Source of the DNA: Moorella sp. UBA4076
GTDB taxonomy: Bacteria; Bacillota; DSM-521; Neomoorellales; Neomoorellaceae
Direction of reading: 5' to 3'
Assembly: GCA_002383405.1 (NCBI GenBank)
Contig: DFYS01000045.1
Coordinates: 16,376-23,742 of the forward strand
DNA: 7,367 bases
The notes beneath the pieces are model-generated. The model was not told the origin of the DNA, did no database searches, and saw only the letters and a program-made list of their open reading frames with translations. Positions 1 through 4,928 of the stretch are shown here, one piece after another. The position numbers and the translations under genes are program-made. Position 1 is the stretch's first letter; each line of letters opens with the position of its first letter.

Positions 1-947
1 TCGGCGTCAATTTCCCTGGCCGCGGCCGGCAGGGTTGGCCGTACCAGGTCCTCCTTTTCGATGCTCATCAAATCCTGGCGGCTGAGGTTTTTTTTGTTCA
101 CCAGCCGCAGGGCCTGGCGGCGGATAGCCCTTTCGATGATATTGCGGACCAGACGGGCGTTGCCGTTATAACGGTGGCCGCAGAGCACCTCGCGGCGCAG
201 GATCTTTTCCAGCTCTGCCGCTGCCGGCGGGGCAAGGTAATACTGTTTTTCTTCCAGCATCAGCCGGGCAATAGCCAGCAGCTCAGCCACGGTATAATCA
301 GGAAACTCCAGCTGGATGGGAAAGCGGGAACGCAGGCCGGGGTTCGTTTCCAGGAAATAATCCATTTCGTCTTTATAACCGGCCAGGATCAGGATCAGGT
401 TATCGCGATAATCCTCCATCCCCTTCACCAGAACGTCGATAGCCTCGCGGCCGAAATCCTTCTCGCCGCCGCGGGCCAGGGAATAGGCCTCGTCGATAAA
501 AAGGATGCCCCCTAAAGCCTTCTTCAGCTGTTCCCGGGCTTTATGAGCCGTATGGCCGATGTACTCACCCACCAGGTCGGCACGCTCTACTTCTACCAGG
601 TGCCCCTGGGAAAGGATACCCAGTTCTTTAAACAGCCGCCCCATCAGCCGCGCGACGGTGCTTTTGCCTGTCCCCGGGTTACCCTTAAAGATCATATGCA
701 GGGTGCTGGCGCTATTCACCAGCCCTTCGCGCTGGCGCCGCCGCTGGATCTCGACAAAGGCCCGTAATTCCTTGATCAAACTCTTTACGTTCTCCAGGCC
801 GATCATTTTCTCCAGCTCGGCTATGACGGCATCTATCCGGCGCCGGCCGGCCAGTTCGTCCTCCCCGTTACCCCGCTCGCGCTGGAGGGGGCGCATCAAC
901 GACCTGCTGCTGCCTTTACTGCTGCCGCTGCTAAATTTCACCTGCAT
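1..947 (-). CDS. spoVK: Stage V sporulation protein K, AAA+ ATPase (C-terminal end cut by window)
   Basis: This is a CbxX/CfqX-family AAA+ ATPase of the SpoVK type, known in Bacillus as a mother-cell protein needed for late spore maturation; its substrate is not known. There are 315 residues before the window edge with no internal stop; B. subtilis SpoVK has about 322, so only the very C-terminus is missing. Visible motifs are Walker A GNPGTGKST (89-97), a pore-loop segment LVGEYIGHT (125-133), Walker B ILFIDEA (148-154), the sensor-1 region ILAGY (187-191), arginine-finger candidates in GLRSRF (204-209), and a sensor-2 helix GNARLVRNIIERA (262-274). There is no signal peptide or membrane segment, so it is cytosolic. 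The first 35 or so residues are Ser/Arg-rich and poorly conserved. The ATG at 947 is the only ATG/GTG/TTG codon between an in-frame stop at 981-983 and the conserved region's leader, and a GGGGAGGG Shine-Dalgarno ends 8 nt before it. The gene follows the terminator of the upstream DUF1540 gene, so it probably starts its own unit. In B. subtilis spoVK is followed by hflX (ynbA); that neighbour would lie off the left edge. Confidence 0.93.
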   Translation of the reverse strand, partial: MQVKFSSGSSKGSSRSLMRPLQRERGNGEDELAGRRRIDAVIAELEKMIGLENVKSLIKELRAFVEIQRRRQREGLVNSASTLHMIFKGNPGTGKSTVARLMGRLFKELGILSQGHLVEVERADLVGEYIGHTAHKAREQLKKALGGILFIDEAYSLARGGEKDFGREAIDVLVKGMEDYRDNLILILAGYKDEMDYFLETNPGLRSRFPIQLEFPDYTVAELLAIARLMLEEKQYYLAPPAAAELEKILRREVLCGHRYNGNARLVRNIIERAIRRQALRLVNKKNLSRQDLMSIEKEDLVRPTLPAAAREIDA

Positions 948-976
948 TGCGACCGCCCTCCCCTGCTCCCTATATC

Positions 977-1009
977 TAATTTATACGCACCTCCCGGCCG
1001 GGTAAGCAA
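977..1009 (-). promoter_or_regulatory. Candidate spoVK promoter, sigma-A-like or mother-cell sigma-K/E-like
   Basis: Read on the minus strand, TTGCTT (1004-1009), an 18-nt spacer and TATAAA (980-985) make a passable sigma-A promoter about 33 nt before the spoVK start. The same bases also fit the sigma-K layout (AC, 16 nt, CATANNNTA): AC at 1002-1003, 16 nt, then TATAAATTA (977-985), with one mismatch in the -10 element. Bacillus spoVK is expressed in the mother cell, which favours the sporulation reading, but the sequence alone cannot decide. The spacer contains the perfect palindrome CCCGGCCGGG (993-1002). The -35 hexamer overlaps the T-tract of the preceding terminator. Confidence 0.45.
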
Positions 1010-1029
1010 AAAGGCCGGTATTACCGGCC
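1008..1029 (-). terminator. Rho-independent terminator after the DUF1540 gene
   Basis: On the minus strand a 7-bp stem GGCCGGT/ACCGGCC with a 3-nt AAT loop (1013-1029) is followed directly by five T residues (1008-1012) and then GCTT. The hairpin starts 31 nt after the stop codon of the DUF1540 gene. It should end transcription coming from that gene, and from any readthrough from hfq, before spoVK. On the plus strand the stem is not followed immediately by a T-run, so it looks unidirectional. Confidence 0.85.
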
Positions 1030-1060
1030 CTGCTACTTCTTTCCTTTTTGAACCCTGGTT

Positions 1061-1447
1061 TTAACTCTGGCGCTGAAAAGTAAAGCAATTGGTATCCTGG
1101 CATTCGTCGGCGTTGGCACCCACCACAACGATCTTCTCCGCCTGACAGTGGTTTCCCTCGGCCCAGTAACTACAGCTGTTAACGATGCAGGTAACCGCAG
1201 GATTGAGTTCTCCACCCGGCAGCAATGTATTGCTTAACAGGCCGCTCCAGTTTACATTATCCAGGGAGCCCAGAAAATTGGCCAGACCCCGGCGGGCATA
1301 AAAGGTCTTGCACTGGGTCTGCTCGGGATTCTGGGCCATGCGGCCCTCTTCCTCGTGCATGATGTCAATATTGCCGGCTGCGCAGAGGTCGCCGTTCATC
1401 CAGTGGTTACAGGTATTTACTTTGCACTTCACCTGGGGACCAGGCAT
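1061..1447 (-). CDS. Small cysteine-rich protein with two DUF1540 repeats, function unknown
   Basis: A 128-residue cytosolic protein with no signal peptide or membrane segment. It consists of two copies of a DUF1540-like module joined by a linker of about 35 residues (roughly 50-84). Copy 1 has Cys at 8, 13, 22 and 46 (VKCKVNTCNHW...LC...QCKTF). Copy 2 has Cys at 87, 92, 101 and 121 (VTCIVNSCSYW...HC...NCFTF), plus an extra Cys116. Both copies keep the C-x4-C-x8-C spacing, an aromatic-Trp pair after the second Cys, and a closing C-x-TF. Four Cys per module suggests metal binding, probably zinc, but this is inference and the family has no assigned function. A GGAGGG Shine-Dalgarno stands 7 nt before the ATG at 1447. 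An overlapping ATG 7 nt upstream is out of frame. A TATAAT box lies 44 nt upstream and a clear terminator lies downstream, so the gene probably forms its own transcript between hfq and spoVK. DUF1540 proteins are frequent in spore-forming Firmicutes. Confidence 0.85.
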   Translation of the reverse strand: MPGPQVKCKVNTCNHWMNGDLCAAGNIDIMHEEEGRMAQNPEQTQCKTFYARRGLANFLGSLDNVNWSGLLSNTLLPGGELNPAVTCIVNSCSYWAEGNHCQAEKIVVVGANADECQDTNCFTFQRQS

Positions 1448-1490
1448 GCAACATCCCTCCCTGCTCCTAGTTTGGTACCAGGAAGGCGGG

Positions 1491-1520
1491 ATTATACTAG
1501 AATCCCCTGGTCGGGGTCGG
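1491..1520 (-). promoter_or_regulatory. Candidate promoter of the DUF1540 gene
   Basis: On the minus strand there is a perfect -10 hexamer TATAAT (1491-1496). With an 18-nt spacer, the -35 position holds CCGACC (1515-1520), which matches TTGACA only at GAC. There is no TGn extended -10. The predicted start leaves a leader of roughly 35-40 nt containing the ribosome binding site. The weak -35 suggests low basal activity or help from an activator. The call rests mainly on the -10 box and its position. Confidence 0.5.
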
Positions 1521-1558
1521 GGATGGATGGCGGATGCCCCCGCCTGCAGGCGTAGGGT
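1504..1558 (-). other. hfq-DUF1540 intergenic segment: GC-rich inverted repeats and a C-rich run, no clear terminator
   Basis: Directly after the hfq stop the minus strand holds the perfect 12-nt palindrome CGCCTGCAGGCG (1541-1552). A mutually exclusive GGCGG/CCGCC stem with a 6-nt loop (1529-1544) overlaps it, and CCCC/GGGG flanks a short loop (1504-1516). None is followed by a T-tract, so this is not a standard intrinsic terminator. Between them the transcript would be C-rich and G-poor over about 25 nt, which might allow Rho-dependent ending of the hfq message. That is a guess from composition only. Confidence 0.2.
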
Positions 1559-1807
1559 CTATGACTTATCCTCGTTTTTACTTTCAGCCATCAGATTTAC
1601 CGGTCGGAAGGGCATGATGGTGGATATGGCATGCTTGTAAATCATTTGCTGCTTGCCATCGGCATCCAGGATTACGGTAAAATTATCAAAACCCCGGACT
1701 ACTCCTTTCAACTGAAAACCGTTGATAAGGTAAATGGTGACGGGGGTATTATCCCGGCGCAGCACGTTTAAAAATAAGTCCTGCAGGTTCCCTTGTGTTT
1801 TATTCAT
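1559..1807 (-). CDS. hfq: RNA chaperone Hfq
   Basis: An 82-residue Sm-like protein expected to form a hexameric ring that binds small RNAs and A-rich mRNA segments in the cytosol. The N-terminal helix NLQDLFLNVLRR (7-18) carries Gln9, equivalent to Gln8 of E. coli. The Sm1 motif runs from about 22 to 50 with the GFDNFTV segment (39-45), and the Sm2 motif is YKHAIST (57-63), with the Lys-His pair of the proximal uridine-binding pore. The lateral rim has RRDN, so fewer basic residues than the E. coli RRER patch. The C-terminus is short (MAESKNEDKS), as in other Gram-positive Hfq proteins, and lacks the long disordered tail of enterobacteria. The ATG at 1807 is preceded by GGAGGG with a 6-nt gap. 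The gene lies 45 nt after miaA, the classical arrangement. A strong promoter inside the end of miaA probably gives it independent expression. Confidence 0.97.
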   Translation of the reverse strand: MNKTQGNLQDLFLNVLRRDNTPVTIYLINGFQLKGVVRGFDNFTVILDADGKQQMIYKHAISTIMPFRPVNLMAESKNEDKS

Positions 1808-1838
1808 TTTGTACCCTCCAGGTTGGTATTTTTTGTTT

Positions 1839-1867
1839 AGTATAACCCTATTTTACCTGAATATCAA
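1839..1867 (-). promoter_or_regulatory. Sigma-A-type promoter for hfq inside the 3' end of miaA
   Basis: On the minus strand TTGATA (1862-1867), a 17-nt spacer and TATACT (1839-1844) match the housekeeping consensus at 5 of 6 positions in each hexamer with optimal spacing. The -35 box lies in the last codons of miaA and the -10 box just beyond its stop. Transcription would begin near 1832, giving hfq a leader of about 25 nt with its GGAGGG ribosome binding site. It is the best promoter match I noticed among the intergenic regions. It suggests hfq is transcribed both from the mismatch-repair operon and alone. Confidence 0.7.
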
Positions 1868-2824
1868 CTCTCCGGCAAGATAATTAGCAATCTCTACAGA
1901 TATTTCCTCTATCCTCTCGGGATCCACCTCCCACCATCGCAAGCGTTCATCCCGCTTAAACCAGGTCAGCTGCCTCTTGGCCAGCCGCCGGGTATTGCGC
2001 TTCAGCAGGGCAACGGCTTCTTCCCAGCCCGCCTCGCCGCGCAGGTAAGCGCCGATTTCTCTATATCCGAGGGCCTGGAGGGCCGGCAGGCGGTAATCGT
2101 ACCGCGCCAGGAGAGCGCGGATTTCTTCCACCAGTCCCTCCTCAATCATAGCATCGACGCGGGCTTCAATGCGGCGGTACAATAACGGCCTGGTCATGGT
2201 CAGGGCCACGGCCGCCAGATGGTAGGGTGCCTGCTGCTGTCGCCGCCACGTGACAGCAGCCGAGATTGGCCGGCCGGTCATGGTGTAAACCTCCAGAGCG
2301 CGTATCAGGCGGCGGCGGTCGTGGGGGTGAATGCGCAGCGCCGCTGCCGCATCCACCTTTTGCAGCTGTTCGTAAAGGTATTCGTTGCCGCGCTGCCGCG
2401 CCAGTACCTCCAGCTGCTGGCGGATTTTTTTATCTCCCGGTGCCGGGGTAAAGAGATAGGGATCAACGACGGCCTGAAAATAGAGGCCTGTCCCCCCCAC
2501 CAGCAGGGGCAGGCGGCCCCGCTGCCGGATGGCGGCAATTGTTTCCCGCGCCATCTTCTGGTAATCAGCGACACTGAAGGGTTCATCCGGGTTGACAACA
2601 TCCAGCAGATAGTGGGCTACCGGCACTCCCGCCGGGCTTACCCTTGCCGCCGGCGGCAATTTAGCGGTACCAATATCCATGCCCCGGTAAACCTGGGCGG
2701 AATCGGCGGATACTATTTCCGCCTGCAGCCGCGCCGCTACCCGCAGGGCTATAGCCGATTTGCCGGCAGCGGTGGGACCGACGATTGCCGCCAGGGGCTG
2801 TTGCTGATTGTTAGCAGCGTCCAT
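1853..2824 (-). CDS. miaA: tRNA dimethylallyltransferase MiaA
   Basis: A full-length (323 aa) cytosolic enzyme that transfers the dimethylallyl group of DMAPP to N6 of adenosine 37 in tRNAs reading UNN codons, the first step toward ms2i6A. The P-loop GPTAAGKS is at 16-23. The catalytic Asp segment SADSAQVYRGMDIGTAK is at 39-55; many homologues have Met where this one has Ala43. HYLLDVVNPDEPFSV (71-85) and GGTGLY (110-115) follow. The tRNA-binding region RRLIRALEVY (171-180) and the C-terminal ALGYREI (251-257) and RRLAKRQLTWFKRD (279-292) blocks are also clear. Length and motif order are normal for the family and no domain is missing. The ATG at 2824 has GGAG 7 nt upstream. The gene begins 30 nt after the mutL stop, so co-transcription with mutSL is likely. 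Its last codons double as the -35 region of the hfq promoter. Confidence 0.97.
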   Translation of the reverse strand: MDAANNQQQPLAAIVGPTAAGKSAIALRVAARLQAEIVSADSAQVYRGMDIGTAKLPPAARVSPAGVPVAHYLLDVVNPDEPFSVADYQKMARETIAAIRQRGRLPLLVGGTGLYFQAVVDPYLFTPAPGDKKIRQQLEVLARQRGNEYLYEQLQKVDAAAALRIHPHDRRRLIRALEVYTMTGRPISAAVTWRRQQQAPYHLAAVALTMTRPLLYRRIEARVDAMIEEGLVEEIRALLARYDYRLPALQALGYREIGAYLRGEAGWEEAVALLKRNTRRLAKRQLTWFKRDERLRWWEVDPERIEEISVEIANYLAGELIFR

Positions 2825-2854
2825 AACTCTTCTCCATGTCTCATTCTCCCCATC

Positions 2855-4915
2855 TCATTTTACTGGACGGTGAAAATAACGGGCTATCGTCGCCGCGTCC
2901 AGGCGTACCACCGCCGGCCGGCCGTGGGGGCAGGTATAGGGATGGCTGGTTGCCCGCATTGCTTCCAAAAGCCCCTGCATCTCGGCACTGCTCAAAGGGT
3001 CGCCGGCTTTAATGGCTCCGTGGCAGGCCAGGAGCTTTAACAATCTTTCCGGTGATGGCAGGTTGTTCTCGGACAGGAAATCCTCCAGCACCTCCCTTTC
3101 CTGGCCCGGCGTTACTCCCAGCGGGACGGAACGCAATAAAAAGGAGCCGGCGCCAAAGGCTTCCAGTGTGAAACCCAGATCCCGCAGGGTGCTAATCTGG
3201 TCCAGCATCTGCATGGCCAGGGACGGGCCCGGGTGCAGGGTCAGGGGGGGCTCCAGCATTTGCGCCGGCCAGCTGCCGCTGCTATTGCTATCTGCCTGGA
3301 GGCGGGCAAAACGACAACGCTCATGGGCGGCATGCTGATCGATGATATAAAGGCCGTCCTCACCTTCAGCCAGGATATAGCTGTGCCACAGCTGGCCTAT
3401 CGCCCGCAGGGGCGGCAGGATTTGCTCAGCGCCTGTTTCCGCAGCCGCCGCTGCCGCAGTAACGGCGCTGCTAATCGCGGCACCGGGAACTACTGCCTCC
3501 GGGGCAGGATGAGCGTTTACCCCGGCTTGCGGCAGGGAAGCGCTTGCCGCTGCGTACTTCTCCCTCAGGATATATTCTCCCCAGGAACGGGCTGCTTCTT
3601 CCTTTCCCTGGAAGCGGAAATTTTCCTGGTGCCCGGATGTCCCGGGCGCAGCATATTGCTGCTGCTTATCCTCCGGCAGCCTTTTCCCTTCCGGCAGCTT
3701 CTCAACAGCCGCCGCTACTGCTGCGGCGGTATGCAGGCTCCTGTTGACCAGAGCGGCTACCCGGCGTGCCAGATCATACTCCTGCTGGAAACGGACCTCC
3801 AGTTTGGCCGGGTGGACATTGACATCCACCAGGCGGGGGTCGATGGCCAGCTGCAGGATGAATACCGGGTGGCGGCCATTGGGAATAACGGCCCGATAAC
3901 ACTCCTCTACCGCCCGCGTCAGAACATAGTTATAGATATAGCGGCCGTTGACAGTTAAAACCTGCTGGTTACGACCGGCCCGGTGTAACCATGGCGGGGC
4001 CACAAAACCCTTAAGGGTCCAGCCGTCACCTGCCCCGGCCAGGGGCAGCAGCGCCCGGCCCGTTTCCAGGCCGAAAAGGGCGGCTACCACCGCCTGCAAA
4101 TCACCATTGCCCGGGGTAACCAGCAGCCGTCGCGCATCCATGTACAGATTAAAGGCTGCTTCCGGGTGGGCCAGGGCCAGCTTTTCCACGGCGGCCGTAA
4201 TCGCGCGGGCTTCAGTAGCCGGTTTTCTCAGGTATTGCCGCCTGGCCGGGGTATTATAAAACAAATCGGTCACCGTCACCGTGGTGCCCGGCGGGCAACC
4301 GGCGGCCGCAATCTCCGGCTCGCCACCCCCGGCAATCCTGATCCTGGTACCAACCATCTCGTTGGCGGGGCGGGTATCCATCTCGACCCGCGCTACGGAA
4401 GCAATACTGGGCAGGGCTTCACCCCGGAAACCCAGCGTCGTAATCTGTACCAGGTCGCTGGCCCGGCGGATTTTACTGGTAGCATGGCTGGCAAACGCCA
4501 GCGGGGCATCTTCATAGCTGATCCCGCAACCGTCATCGCGGACGCGGATCGAGGTCAGACCGCCATTGGTAATTTCAACAATAATATGGCGGGCGCCGGC
4601 GTCCAAAGAGTTCTCCGCCAATTCTTTGACTACCGAGGCCGGCCTTTCGACTACCTCTCCGGCGGCGATCTGGCTGGCGGTAAGCGCATCGAGGACGGCT
4701 ATCCTTGCAGTAGATGGCGGGAGTTGCAATTCGGGGGTCGGAATCGCCGCGGGAGCTGGCGGCGCCGGTTCCTGATTGAAGTTTGCCCCGCTGCCGTTTA
4801 CAGCCTCCTGCTGGTGTTGCCCGGCAGGATGGGGGCCTATCCTGGCGATGGCGGCCGGCGTTGATACCCTGCCCGTGGCATCAACGCCCACCCCGGGTTC
4901 AGACTTACCGGTCAA
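2855..4915 (-). CDS. mutL: DNA mismatch repair protein MutL, endonuclease type, with N-terminal extension
   Basis: The 686-residue mismatch-repair ATPase and probable nicking endonuclease that acts with MutS. GHKL ATPase motifs are KELAENSLDAG (97-107, Glu98 equivalent to E. coli Glu29), RDDGCGI (126-132), HATSKI with LGFRGEAL (144-168), and a glycine-rich segment to DLFYNTPAR (about 210-225). DVNVHPAK is at 364-371. An Ala/Gln-rich linker covers about 395-500. The C-terminal nuclease and zinc-site motifs are DQHAAHE (526-532), ACHGAIK (630-636), TCPHGRP (661-667) and FHRP (681-684). The last Glu of the usual DQHA-x2-E-x4-E is Ala537. The start is TTG at 4915, 7 nt after AGGAGG; no later in-frame start with a ribosome binding site is visible. 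This gives about 69 extra Pro/Ala-rich residues before the normal N-terminus (RIAVLDALTASQIAAGEVVERP). It follows mutS by 4 nt and precedes miaA by 30 nt. The identity is certain; only the start is open to question. Confidence 0.95.
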   Translation of the reverse strand: MTGKSEPGVGVDATGRVSTPAAIARIGPHPAGQHQQEAVNGSGANFNQEPAPPAPAAIPTPELQLPPSTARIAVLDALTASQIAAGEVVERPASVVKELAENSLDAGARHIIVEITNGGLTSIRVRDDGCGISYEDAPLAFASHATSKIRRASDLVQITTLGFRGEALPSIASVARVEMDTRPANEMVGTRIRIAGGGEPEIAAAGCPPGTTVTVTDLFYNTPARRQYLRKPATEARAITAAVEKLALAHPEAAFNLYMDARRLLVTPGNGDLQAVVAALFGLETGRALLPLAGAGDGWTLKGFVAPPWLHRAGRNQQVLTVNGRYIYNYVLTRAVEECYRAVIPNGRHPVFILQLAIDPRLVDVNVHPAKLEVRFQQEYDLARRVAALVNRSLHTAAAVAAAVEKLPEGKRLPEDKQQQYAAPGTSGHQENFRFQGKEEAARSWGEYILREKYAAASASLPQAGVNAHPAPEAVVPGAAISSAVTAAAAAAETGAEQILPPLRAIGQLWHSYILAEGEDGLYIIDQHAAHERCRFARLQADSNSSGSWPAQMLEPPLTLHPGPSLAMQMLDQISTLRDLGFTLEAFGAGSFLLRSVPLGVTPGQEREVLEDFLSENNLPSPERLLKLLACHGAIKAGDPLSSAEMQGLLEAMRATSHPYTCPHGRPAVVRLDAATIARYFHRPVK

Positions 4916-4916
4916 A

Positions 4917-4928
4917 GGATCACCTCCT
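4917..4928 (-). promoter_or_regulatory. Very strong mutL ribosome binding site overlapping the mutS stop codon
   Basis: Read on the minus strand, AGGAGGTGATCC complements 12 consecutive bases of the conserved 16S rRNA 3' end (GGAUCACCUCCU). Its TGA is the mutS stop codon. The AGGAGG core ends 7 nt before the TTG at 4915. This overlap implies translational coupling of MutL to MutS and is the main argument for the TTG start. Confidence 0.85.

Noticed and set aside
174..1005. Plus-strand open frames opposite spoVK
   Set aside because: The minus strand encodes a clear, continuous SpoVK with Walker A and B motifs; the plus-strand translations show no domain.
1033..1215. Minus-strand open frame of 60 codons inside the DUF1540 gene
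   Set aside because: It overlaps the cysteine-rich gene in another frame, has no ribosome binding site that I can see and no recognisable motif.
1541..1552. CGCCTGCAGGCG palindrome as an hfq intrinsic terminator
   Set aside because: No T-tract follows it on either strand and the stem is only 6 bp with no loop nucleotides, so it would not act as a standard terminator.
2219..3040. Plus-strand open frame of 273 codons
   Set aside because: It runs antisense to miaA and the end of mutL, resembles no protein family I recognise, and is what GC-rich codon bias produces opposite a real gene.
4166..4864. Plus-strand open frame of 232 codons (and another at 3233-3958)
   Set aside because: Both are antisense to mutL with Arg/Gly/Pro-rich translations typical of shadow frames; mutL is unambiguous on the other strand.
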